From assembly GCF_000317635.1 (NCBI RefSeq), contig NC_019779.1, forward strand, positions 2,666,001 to 2,730,000: a stretch of 64,000 bases of DNA, written 5' to 3'. Shown in pieces: positions 35,394 through 43,130 of the stretch. Source of the DNA: Halothece sp. PCC 7418 (GTDB taxonomy: Bacteria; Cyanobacteriota; Cyanobacteriia; Cyanobacteriales; Rubidibacteraceae). Under the pieces are notes generated by a model that did no database searches, was not told the DNA's origin, and saw nothing but the letters and a program-made list of their open reading frames with translations. Both the position numbers and the translations under genes were made by a program. Positions within the stretch are counted from its first letter, which is position 1, and each line of letters begins with the position of its first letter.

Positions 35394-35439
35394 AAGATGT
35401 TCTCCTGTTCAGGGTCAAAGTGTCATCATAACTTTATCA

Positions 35440-35577
35440 AATTATCTTAAGGCAACGATATTCCCACTATAAGAAAATCGGGGAAACCCTAAAACTTAAG
35501 AAAAGTGCGACCCAAGAAGAAGTCATTAAAACCCTACATCCGCTTCTCGGAGGTTTTGCCAACTACTTTTAACAGCT
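35440..35577 (+). pseudogene. Possible remnant of a group II intron maturase C-terminal region
   Basis: An open stretch without a start codon encodes YSHYKKIGETLKLKKSATQE, followed by EVIKTLHPLLGGFANYF and a stop. This resembles the maturase X-domain pattern of group II intron proteins (QEALIxxLNPxIRGWANYY). No other part of such a protein is present. The spacing to the relic at 35601 and to the intron-like RNA at 14745 fits decayed intron debris, but the call rests on a short match from memory. Confidence 0.35.
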
Positions 35578-35600
35578 TAGGAAGTTTTTTTAACAAAATG

Positions 35601-35655
35601 AGTGACCCATTCCCCCACCTCACGGAACGTCGGTGGGGAGAGCTTCCTAGGGGGG
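35601..35655. repeat. Solo right-end relic of a TnpB-type element
   Basis: GTGACCCATTCCCCCACC is followed by a hairpin and then GGTGGGGAG and GCTTCCTAG. The intact element at 42986 starts GTGACATCC, has a CCCCCGC/GCGGGGG hairpin and then GCTTCCTAG in the same order. No tnpB is left. The copy lies between ccmP and the M16 gene. Confidence 0.6.
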
Positions 35656-35671
35656 AATATAGCGACACCGC

Positions 35672-37168
35672 TTATTTTGGCTTGCTAGAAATCGGCTGAG
35701 GAATCGAAATATCAACTGCTGTCACTTGCTCATCTAACTGACTCAATGCCGGATTAATTGCGTCTGAGTTTCCTACCACCATTTTTACCATTTTTTCGGG
35801 TTTTAAATAAGTCTTAGCAACGCGCTGCACATCTGCTTTTGTGGTTTGTTTAACTCCCTCTTGGAATTCAAAAATAAAGTCAGATGGATAGCCATAATAG
35901 TCATAGCGCATTAACCGAGAAAGAGTTTGTGAGGGTTGTTGAAAATTGAAGATAAATGAGTTGAGAATGGATGCTTTGGCGTATTCAAGTTGATCATCAG
36001 AGAGAGGGGTTTCTCTGACTTTTTGAATCTCATCGAGAATAGATTGGATAAAGGGAACAGTTGCTTCAGATCTCGTTTGTCCCCCTGCGATAAAATAACC
36101 TGGATAATCATAACGCGCACTCCATACCCCATAGACAGAATAGGCTAATCCTTCCCGCGATCGCACATCATTCATTAAGATTCCCCCTAAGCCATTTAAG
36201 GCCCCATTTAAGACTCTTAAAGTAGGATAATCAGGATTATCTAATCTTCCCCCCAAATGTCCTAATTCTACATAAGATTGACTCAGTTGCGGTTGTTGGA
36301 CAAAATAAATCCCATCCGTTTTCGCTGGTTCGGTTTCGGGTAGATTATAGTTAGGTTTGGGAGTAGAAACTTGCCAACTTGCAAACGCTTTCTCCACGCG
36401 ATCGCGCATTTCTTTCGCATCAAAATCCCCAACAATCCCTAACAACGCCTCCTCAGGACGAATGTAACTGTTGTAAAATTCAATGACATCCCCACGAGAA
36501 ATATTCCTTAAGGTTTCATATTCTGGTGTTCTTGCGTAAGGGCTATTTTCCCCATAAATCACTTTCTTAAACTCGCGATCGGCAATATCTCCAGGATCAT
36601 CATTACGCCGAGAAATATTTCCTTTCACTTGTTGTTTAGCTAAAGCTAATTTATCTTCAGCAAAAGCAGGGGTTTGAATCACTTCTGCAAATAAATCAAA
36701 AACCGTATCTAAATCTTGAGTTAAACAATCAAAATTTGCACTCCCAGAAGTCGTGTTAATTCCTGTTTCAATAGAAGCAGCCCGTTGTTCTAAAATTTGA
36801 TTGAGTTCATCCGCAGAATGTTGTTTTGTTCCCCCACTACGCATGACATTTCCAGTCAGAGAAGCGAGCCCAACTTTCTCCGCTGCTTCAAAACGAGATC
36901 CAGTGCGAAAAATTGCTCGTCCACTCACTAACGGAAACTCATGATCTTCAATTAAATAAATTGTCAGTCCATTTTCTAACTGATACTTTTCATAGTCAGG
37001 AAGAGTCACTTCTGGCGGTTCAGAAAATTCTAACTCTGTGTAATGTTTTGCTTCTGGAGGGGCTGCTTTGGCAAATAAATTACTATTACCAAGAATAACC
37101 AAGAGAGAAACAAAAAGAGCGAGTCCGAACCATTGAATCGGTTTCATCTTGAACTTAAATTTGATCAT
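35672..37168 (-). CDS. M16-family peptidase, non-catalytic partner
   Basis: The frame extends to 37306, but that overlaps the upstream M16 gene. The ATG at 37168 (MIKFKFKMKPIQWFGLALFV) gives a signal peptide or membrane anchor and is preferred. The 498-residue protein has the two-domain M16 fold (YEKYQLENGLTIYLIEDHEF), but at the HxxEH position reads VGLASLTGNVM, so the zinc site is absent. The C-terminal half keeps the R/Y pair (LSRLMRYDYYGYP). It probably pairs with the catalytic protein from the next gene, like alpha and beta subunits of mitochondrial processing peptidase. It begins 9 bp after that gene ends. Confidence 0.87.
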   Translation of the reverse strand: MIKFKFKMKPIQWFGLALFVSLLVILGNSNLFAKAAPPEAKHYTELEFSEPPEVTLPDYEKYQLENGLTIYLIEDHEFPLVSGRAIFRTGSRFEAAEKVGLASLTGNVMRSGGTKQHSADELNQILEQRAASIETGINTTSGSANFDCLTQDLDTVFDLFAEVIQTPAFAEDKLALAKQQVKGNISRRNDDPGDIADREFKKVIYGENSPYARTPEYETLRNISRGDVIEFYNSYIRPEEALLGIVGDFDAKEMRDRVEKAFASWQVSTPKPNYNLPETEPAKTDGIYFVQQPQLSQSYVELGHLGGRLDNPDYPTLRVLNGALNGLGGILMNDVRSREGLAYSVYGVWSARYDYPGYFIAGGQTRSEATVPFIQSILDEIQKVRETPLSDDQLEYAKASILNSFIFNFQQPSQTLSRLMRYDYYGYPSDFIFEFQEGVKQTTKADVQRVAKTYLKPEKMVKMVVGNSDAINPALSQLDEQVTAVDISIPQPISSKPK

Positions 37169-37176
37169 AATGTTTG

Positions 37177-38697
37177 CTATGAATTCTCTGAAATAATGCG
37201 ACCAATTGTACGATTCTCTTCGGTAAATGTGTTTTTCGCCACACGCTGAATATCCTCGGCGGTGACGGCTGTAATCGCTTCTAATTCCGTAAATAAATTT
37301 TCCCAACTTCCTGTTTTGGCTTCATATTCTGCTAGCCGTCTCGCCATCCCTTTTGTTGAGTCTAAACTCCGTAATAAACTGGCTTGCATTTGCGTTTTTA
37401 CTCGTTCTAATTCTGCATCAGAAACCCGTTCAGTTTTTAATTTTTCAATTTCTAACGTTAACGCTTCCGAAACATCTTCTAAGCTATGATTAGGGGCAGT
37501 TAACGCATAAAATAAAACTAAATTGGGAAACTTATCTCCTGGAAAACTACTTAACCCTCTTGCAGATAAAGCAACTTGTTGATCTTGGACTAAAGATTGA
37601 TATAAGCGAGAAGTGCGACCGCTACTGAGTAAGCGAGAAATCACTTCATAAACCACATGATCTTCATCGTTAATACTCGGACGGTGATAGCCTTCAAAAT
37701 ACCAGGGTTGAGAATTTAGCTTGAGATTAACTTCTTTGGTTTCCGTTTGTGGCGGTTCAACCGCTTCTACTTTTGGCGGATCAATCTGAGGGGAAAAGCG
37801 ACCAAAATAAGTATCTGCTAATCGTTTTACCTCTTGAGGATCAACATCTCCTACAACCGCCATCGTTAGCTTTTCTGGAACATAATAAGTTTCAAAAAAA
37901 TCACGAATATCATTTCGGGTCAGATTCCGAATGTCCTCTTCATAGCCAATCACAGGACGTTGATAGGGATGACTCGTAAACGCCGTTCCTAAAAATTCCT
38001 CGATCATTTTTCCCACAGGAGAATTATCCGTGCGGAGTCGTCTTTCTTCTAAAATGACTTGTTGTTCTTTATAAAACTCTCGGAACACTGGATCTAAAAA
38101 ACGTTCCGATTCTAAAGACATCCAAAGTTCTAGTTTATTCGCAGGGAAACTATAAAAGTAAATCGTATAATCCGCAGAAGTCGCTGCATTTAATCCCACA
38201 CCACCTTCGGTTTGAACAATTGTTGCATATTCATTTTGTTCAACATATTGGGAGGCTTGAGATTGTAATTTTTCAAACTTAGCTTGTAGCTGCTTAACTT
38301 GTTCTGAGTTCCCTTTTTCTTGAGCCGTTTCCAATTGATAATGAACTTGGTCTAAATGGTCTAATAAATCTTTCTCTTTCTGATAATTTTTTGTCCCGAT
38401 TTCAGTGGTTCCCTTAAACGCGAGATGTTCTAAAAAATGAGCAGCACCCGTTTTTCCTTCTTCTTCATTGGCCCCACCGACATCTGCATAAGTGACAAAA
38501 GAAATGACAGGGGCTTCTTGGTCTGGAAGGATGATAAATTTCATCCCATTATCGAGTTTATATTCTATCACTCGATCTTTGACCCGTTCCAGATAGGGTT
38601 GAATTTCTGATACATTCTCAATCGCTGTTGCAGAAGAAACGAAAGCATTTCCCCAAAACAGAAAGAGACAGCTAATGGTAATGATAATTCGTAACAC
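37177..38697 (-). CDS. M16-family zinc peptidase, catalytic partner
   Basis: The 506-residue protein has a signal peptide (MLRIIITISCLFLFWGNAFV) and the inverted zinc motif HFLEH in AAHFLEHLAFKG, with a downstream Glu-rich helix. A long coiled-coil insertion lies at about 108-150 (LDQVHYQLETAQEKGNSEQV). It should be an active periplasmic or membrane-linked metallopeptidase that degrades peptides. It is followed by its inactive homologue at 35672; active/inactive M16 pairs are common in bacteria. The start at 38697 is 140 bp from the divergent TetR gene. Confidence 0.9.
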   Translation of the reverse strand: MLRIIITISCLFLFWGNAFVSSATAIENVSEIQPYLERVKDRVIEYKLDNGMKFIILPDQEAPVISFVTYADVGGANEEEGKTGAAHFLEHLAFKGTTEIGTKNYQKEKDLLDHLDQVHYQLETAQEKGNSEQVKQLQAKFEKLQSQASQYVEQNEYATIVQTEGGVGLNAATSADYTIYFYSFPANKLELWMSLESERFLDPVFREFYKEQQVILEERRLRTDNSPVGKMIEEFLGTAFTSHPYQRPVIGYEEDIRNLTRNDIRDFFETYYVPEKLTMAVVGDVDPQEVKRLADTYFGRFSPQIDPPKVEAVEPPQTETKEVNLKLNSQPWYFEGYHRPSINDEDHVVYEVISRLLSSGRTSRLYQSLVQDQQVALSARGLSSFPGDKFPNLVLFYALTAPNHSLEDVSEALTLEIEKLKTERVSDAELERVKTQMQASLLRSLDSTKGMARRLAEYEAKTGSWENLFTELEAITAVTAEDIQRVAKNTFTEENRTIGRIISENS

Positions 38698-38838
38698 AAT
38701 TTTCCTCTAAAATTTACTTGGTTTGACTCAGCCCAGACAGACAATAATGCAAAGTTCTGTTACAGATTGTTGAAAATGGTCAACTTTCTTGTTGGATCAA
38801 AGCTACCCTATCAATGATAAGCTACAGATGAGAGTCTT

Positions 38839-39492
38839 ATGCAAGTGTTCCGTTCACAAGCTCCCCCTTCTATGTCTCAAAAATCGTCGTCGGAAGTGCG
38901 TGATCGCGTCCTCAAGACGGCACAACGCCTCTTCGCGAATCGAGGGTATGATGCAACCACAACGAAAGAATTAGCAGCAGACGCGGGGATTGCAGAAGGA
39001 ACTTTATTTCGCTACTTCGAGAATAAAAAAGCCATCTTAGTGGAAGTCGCAACGGAAGGCTGGGTAGAAATTTTAACCGATCTCCTCACCGAGTTAAGCG
39101 AAATGGGAAGTTATAAAGCAGTAGCACAGGTGATGAGACGACGAATGTTCCGACTTCATGAAAATGGCGAATTATTGCGAGTTTGCTTTTTTGAAGCCCA
39201 ATTTCATCCTGAACTAAGAGAACGTATCCAGTCGGAAGTCATTTCTAAAATGACCGATGTGACAGAAGCCTTCTTTGAAACTGCAATGGAACGCGGAATT
39301 TATCGTCAGATGAACCCCCGCGTGGTCGCGCAAGTCTTTTTAGGAATGTTTACAATTGCAGGCTTTTCTAGTGATACGATTATTGAATCAGATGCCCCAC
39401 CCCATGCGATGAAAGAAATGGCTGAAGGCATTGCTGATATTTTTCTCAATGGTGTCTTAGCCCACCCAGAAGAAACGAATGCAGCTACTTAG
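38839..39492 (+). CDS. TetR/AcrR-family transcriptional regulator
   Basis: The 217-residue protein has the TetR N-terminal helix-turn-helix (RDRVLKTAQRLFANRGYDAT, then TTKELAADAGIAEGTLFRYF) and a ligand-binding C-terminal half (VAQVFLGMFTIAGFSSDTII). The ligand is unknown. Alternative starts exist (Met12, MSQKSSSEVR). The stop codon TAG is followed with no gap by the ATG of the cpcE-like gene, so the two are co-transcribed and possibly coupled. The divergent M16 gene shares the upstream spacer, which makes it a candidate target. Confidence 0.87.
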   Translation: MQVFRSQAPPSMSQKSSSEVRDRVLKTAQRLFANRGYDATTTKELAADAGIAEGTLFRYFENKKAILVEVATEGWVEILTDLLTELSEMGSYKAVAQVMRRRMFRLHENGELLRVCFFEAQFHPELRERIQSEVISKMTDVTEAFFETAMERGIYRQMNPRVVAQVFLGMFTIAGFSSDTIIESDAPPHAMKEMAEGIADIFLNGVLAHPEETNAAT

Positions 39493-40284
39493 ATGACAAC
39501 CTACACGACTGAAACCGCGATCGCGCACTTGCAACAAACAGACGATTTAAGTCTTCGTTATTACGCAGCCTGGTGGTTAGGAAAATTCCGAGTGACTGAC
39601 CCCACTGCGATTACTGCTTTGTTGACCGCTTTAGAAGACGAATCAGATCGCTCTCCTGATGGGGGATATCCTCTACGACGCAACGCAGCCCGAGCGTTAG
39701 GAAAACTCCAAGATTCCCAAGCGGTTTCTCTCCTCATTCAAAATTTAAATTGTACTGATTATTATGTCCGAGAAGCCTGCGCTCAAGCACTAGAGGAAAT
39801 TGGCGATCCACAAGCGATTCCTCATTTAAGAAACTTACTCGCAGGGGGAGTGGAAGCAGCGCAACCAGTTCCAGGAAAACCCCATCTCGTACAGCCCTAC
39901 GAAGCGGTCATTGAAGCGTTGGGAACTCTCGGCGCAACCGACACCACATCAGAACTTGCACCCTTTTTAGACCATCCCGTGGCAAAAGTTCAGCTAGCCA
40001 CCGCTCGTGCTCTCTATCAATTGACAAAAGAAGATATTTATGGTAAGCGATTAGTAGAAGGGCTAAAAGCAGAAAAATTGCCCTTACGACGCTCCGCTTT
40101 GATGGATTTAGGCGCGACCGATTATTTGAAAGCAGCCAGCGCGATCGCGCAAACCCCAGCCGAAAACAGCTTAAAATTAATTTCCTTAAAAGGACTCTTA
40201 GAAAATCATCTCCAGCATCAGAATCATTCGGAATTATCTGAGGATGCGATCAATTTATTAACCTTGATGGATTCTCTTTTATAG
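39493..40284 (+). CDS. cpcE: CpcE-type phycocyanobilin lyase subunit (HEAT repeats)
   Basis: The 263-residue protein has HEAT repeats with the CpcE blocks ETAIAHLQQTDDLSLRYYAA, WWLGKFRV, GGYPLRRNAARALGKL, YYVREACAQALEEIGD and PVPGKPHLVQPYEAVIEALG. CpcE forms a heterodimer with CpcF and attaches phycocyanobilin to Cys84 of the phycocyanin alpha subunit. No cpcF or cpcBA is in the window, so it is separated from the phycobilisome operon. It starts directly after the TetR stop codon. A relative acting in another E/F-type lyase pair cannot be fully excluded. Confidence 0.82.
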   Translation: MTTYTTETAIAHLQQTDDLSLRYYAAWWLGKFRVTDPTAITALLTALEDESDRSPDGGYPLRRNAARALGKLQDSQAVSLLIQNLNCTDYYVREACAQALEEIGDPQAIPHLRNLLAGGVEAAQPVPGKPHLVQPYEAVIEALGTLGATDTTSELAPFLDHPVAKVQLATARALYQLTKEDIYGKRLVEGLKAEKLPLRRSALMDLGATDYLKAASAIAQTPAENSLKLISLKGLLENHLQHQNHSELSEDAINLLTLMDSLL

Positions 40285-40352
40285 GGTCATTTGTCATTCG
40301 TCATTGGTTAATCGAACGGATAACAAAGGACAAATGACCAAGGATTAAACCT

Positions 40353-41549
40353 ATGCTCGATATTACTAAACTTAGTGGACAACTCCCAGCCATTAGTGAA
40401 CACCTCCACCAAGAAGCATCCGCAAGTAACGAACGGTTGCAGCGAGGACAACAGCTACTGCTTGAAAGTGTCACTCAACAAGAAGAATTAGTCAAAAAAC
40501 AAGAAGATTGGCGCGATCGCGCTCTGTTTAAAGCAGCACAACCCATCGAACCCATCGACACCTGTCAAGAAATTTCCGTTCCCCCTTACGCTCACAGTGT
40601 TTTTGCTACCGATGGCTCACAAATTGCCCCCTCTCATCACGAAATTGCCTACTGTTATCTCATTAATATTGGGCGGGTGATGCTGCACTATGGACAAAGT
40701 TTATTTCCCGTTCTCGATAGTCTCCCTGAAGTCTTCTACACCCGCGAAGACTTATATGAATCTCGTCAGTGGGGAATCCCGACTGAAGAATGGATGGGCT
40801 ATCGGCGCACCGTTTCTGAGATTGAAGCCCTTTCCGAGATGGCGTGTCGCTGGGTCAACCCTCCAGGAGCCCATTATGAACCCAATCTCGCGTTAGTGGA
40901 TGGTTCTTTAATCTATTGGTTTTTAGATACCCTACCCCCTCCCGCCCGTGAACAACTCCTCCCCCGTATTTTTGAAGCATGGCGACAACTCGCATCCGCA
41001 GGAGTGCCTTTAATGGGGTATCTTAGTGCTAACCGTCATACAGAAGCCGTGCGATTTCTTCGGTATGCCACCTGTGCTTATAACACCCCCGACTGTCAAA
41101 CCCATTGTGGTAACCTGCAAACGAATCAACTCCCTTGTCAAGTTTGTGAACCCCTACGGGATACCACCTTATGGCAAACCTTACTCTCCCCTGGGCAGCG
41201 ATCAGGTTTGTGGCGGAGTCAGAGTCCGATTTTAGACCTCTATCCCCAAGAATTTGCCATTTATTTCTGTTATCTCAATGTGGGAACAGAAATTGCCCGA
41301 GTTGAGTTCCCCGCATGGGTCGCGGAAGATTTAACCTTATTAGACCAATCTTTGAGCCTTTTACTGGCGCAAGTGTATAAAGGGTATGGTTATCCTGTCG
41401 CGATCGCGGAATCTCATAATCAAGCTGTGGTTAGAAGCAGCGATCGCGCTCGCTTTTTTGCCCTCTTAGAACGGGAAATGATTAAAGCAGGCTTACCCAA
41501 TGTCGGCGTTTCTTACAAGGAAAGTAATAAACGCGGTAGTATTGCCTGA
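40353..41549 (+). CDS. nurA: NurA-domain nuclease
   Basis: The 398-residue protein carries the NurA RNase H-like core: HSVFATDGSQIAPSHHEIAY (Asp near 86), LALVDGSLIYWFLDTL, a Cys-rich segment (CAYNTPDCQTHCGNLQTNQL) and C-terminal VAIAESHNQAVVRSSDR. In archaea NurA works with the HerA translocase in double-strand-break end resection. Cyanobacterial homologues usually stand alone, as here, and their partner is not known. Heptamer-like CATTTGT/CATTCGT repeats precede the gene. The cysteine cluster could bind zinc; that is inference. Confidence 0.82.
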   Translation: MLDITKLSGQLPAISEHLHQEASASNERLQRGQQLLLESVTQQEELVKKQEDWRDRALFKAAQPIEPIDTCQEISVPPYAHSVFATDGSQIAPSHHEIAYCYLINIGRVMLHYGQSLFPVLDSLPEVFYTREDLYESRQWGIPTEEWMGYRRTVSEIEALSEMACRWVNPPGAHYEPNLALVDGSLIYWFLDTLPPPAREQLLPRIFEAWRQLASAGVPLMGYLSANRHTEAVRFLRYATCAYNTPDCQTHCGNLQTNQLPCQVCEPLRDTTLWQTLLSPGQRSGLWRSQSPILDLYPQEFAIYFCYLNVGTEIARVEFPAWVAEDLTLLDQSLSLLLAQVYKGYGYPVAIAESHNQAVVRSSDRARFFALLEREMIKAGLPNVGVSYKESNKRGSIA

Positions 41550-41571
41550 TTTCTTCTCCACCATCATAACC

Positions 41572-42162
41572 TTAAGACTGAGCAAGAACAAAAACACTGC
41601 CTCGATTCCCTCGGGAAATCCTTAAGTCTTCGTCAAGATAAGTAATATCTAACCAAGGTTGTTGATTTGAGTTTCTTCGATTAATCGGAAAATCAAGCGG
41701 AGGAAATTTTTTGCCCTCTTCAATCGCTTGGATATAATGAGATGGATTTTGATAATTGAAAAGGCGCTGTAATCCAACAATTGATCTTTGAAAGTCAACG
41801 TTAACCCGTTTTTCGGAAACAGGTGTCATTTCAGCAACCACAGAAATAATCCCCTCTAAAAACGGTACACCAATAATTTCAGCAATATTATAAACTCGAT
41901 TTTTCTCGGGGTGAACACACTGGTAAATGTCTCCCGTTTGTAAAATTGGAAATCGATCCAAACCGAGTAAATCTTGGCTCGTTGTATAAAGCAAACGCCA
42001 ATTTCCACCCAGTAAATCAGCACACTCAACTGGATTCGGGGTTGGGTTTTCTTCTTCTAATTGCGCGATCGCGCTCAATAATGAAACTTTTTCCTCTTCT
42101 TTTACTAATTGTCCTCGATTTTTCCCCGCGATCGCGTTGAGTAATTGCGTTTTGTTACTCAT
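41572..42162 (-). CDS. PAP/fibrillin family protein (plastoglobulin-like)
   Basis: The 196-residue protein matches the plastid-lipid-associated protein/fibrillin family. It has an N-terminal helix (KTQLLNAIAGKNRGQLVKEE), then LLGGNWRLLYTTSQDLLGLD, GDIYQCVHPEKNRVYNIAEI and a C-terminal LDITYLDEDLRISRGNRGSV. These lipocalin-like proteins bind lipids in thylakoids and plastoglobules and respond to light stress. Two HIP1 sites lie in its first 40 codons. It converges on nurA with a short spacer. Confidence 0.87.
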   Translation of the reverse strand: MSNKTQLLNAIAGKNRGQLVKEEEKVSLLSAIAQLEEENPTPNPVECADLLGGNWRLLYTTSQDLLGLDRFPILQTGDIYQCVHPEKNRVYNIAEIIGVPFLEGIISVVAEMTPVSEKRVNVDFQRSIVGLQRLFNYQNPSHYIQAIEEGKKFPPLDFPINRRNSNQQPWLDITYLDEDLRISRGNRGSVFVLAQS

Positions 42163-42295
42163 CTTCCTCTTCCTTTCTTAAAAGAGCCTAACTTATTCTA
42201 TCAATTCCTTCCCCTTGACAAGGCTGGGCAGACCATGAACAATAGACGGTGGTTGGTCACCCCATTTGTCCCTATCTTCCTGCTCAACGAACCCA

Positions 42296-42772
42296 ATGGC
42301 GATTTATTTTTATAAAGCCGATCAGCCCTATGGTTGCTTTTCTAACTTTTCTCCTCATCCAGTGACCATCGACGGTAAACAATGGCCCACCGTAGAACAT
42401 TATTATCAAGCTCATAAACTACTGGGAACTCCTGACCAACCTCTCATGGAAATGATCCGTCAGGTTGCTACCCCTGAAGAAGCAGCAGCAATTGGGCGCG
42501 ATCGCGCTCGCACCATCCGTGCTGATTGGAAGACAGCCAAACGATCCGTCATGTGGCGGGGGGTTTTAACGAAGTTTCTCACTCATCTCGATCTTCAACA
42601 AACCTTACTCAAGACTGGCGAAGAATGGTTGATCGAAGATTCTCCCCGAGATTATTATTGGGGATGTGGCAAAGATGGCAGCGGACAAAATGAGTTGGGA
42701 AAAATGCTGATGCAGGTTCGCACTCAGATCCGAAACGAAATTTCCCAGACGCAACGCGATCGAATCGATTAA
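42296..42772 (+). CDS. NADAR-family protein
   Basis: The ATG at 42296 (MAIYFYKADQPYGCFSNFSP) is preferred over a TTG at 42266. The 158-residue protein has the NADAR/YbiA signature: YGCFSNFSPHPVTIDGKQWP, VEHYYQAHK, then SVMWRGVLTKF and a C-terminal YYWGCGKDGSGQNELGKMLM. Family knowledge: NADAR enzymes are N-glycosidases acting on ADP-ribose derivatives. Some remove ADP-ribose from DNA guanine, and YbiA acts in riboflavin-intermediate damage control. Which applies here is unknown. It is followed by rpmF 46 bp later. Confidence 0.83.
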   Translation: MAIYFYKADQPYGCFSNFSPHPVTIDGKQWPTVEHYYQAHKLLGTPDQPLMEMIRQVATPEEAAAIGRDRARTIRADWKTAKRSVMWRGVLTKFLTHLDLQQTLLKTGEEWLIEDSPRDYYWGCGKDGSGQNELGKMLMQVRTQIRNEISQTQRDRID

Positions 42773-42818
42773 AATAGAAAGGTTGTCAAAATAGCATTGA
42801 ACATCTATTTTTTGAAAT

Positions 42819-42989
42819 ATGGCAGTTCCTAAGAAAAAACGATCTAAAGCCAAAAAACGCACTCACAAGTCACTCTGGAAGCGCAAAGCCTCCTTTGAAG
42901 CACAAAAAGCCTTATCCCTAGGCAAATCGGTTCTCAGTGGTCGCTCTACCTTCGTTTATCCTACTGATGAGGAGGACGACGAGGAGTGA
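42819..42989 (+). CDS. rpmF: 50S ribosomal protein L32; stop codon supplied by a mobile element
   Basis: The 56-residue protein [20 protein letters not shown] onward, ending [12 protein letters not shown], is cyanobacterial L32 of normal length and sequence. The last two codons and stop read GAG GAG TGA. The final G and the TGA belong to the inserted TnpB element (42986 onward). Removing the element restores GAG GAA TAA with the DNA at 44498. The protein is thus unchanged while stop codon and 3' UTR are replaced. The original terminator now lies at 44518. Confidence 0.95.
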   Translation: MAVPKKKRSKAKKRTHKSLWKRKASFEAQKALSLGKSVLSGRSTFVYPTDEEDDEE

Positions 42990-43130
42990 CATCCTCCCCC
43001 GCTAAACTTCGTTATAGCGGGGGCTTCCTAGTTATTCCCATGGATGGGATTGCACCACTGATCTAAGACTGGAATCCCAGTCTCCCGACAGCCCGATTGC
43101 CTAGGCGTTTTGCTTCCCGCCTGTCCGACG
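42986..43130 (-). ncRNA. Predicted omega RNA (reRNA) of TnpB copy 2
   Basis: By the rule for known TnpB systems, the scaffold spans the end of tnpB and the right-end hairpin. The guide begins in the flank, here TCCTCGTCGTCCTCCT (42985 downward, antisense to the end of rpmF). The upstream boundary is a guess. Confidence 0.42.

Noticed and set aside
35505-35699. Plus-strand ORF of 64 codons between ccmP and the M16 gene
   Set aside because: It crosses the putative maturase remnant in another frame and the TnpB right-end relic, and ends inside the M16 gene; not a real gene.
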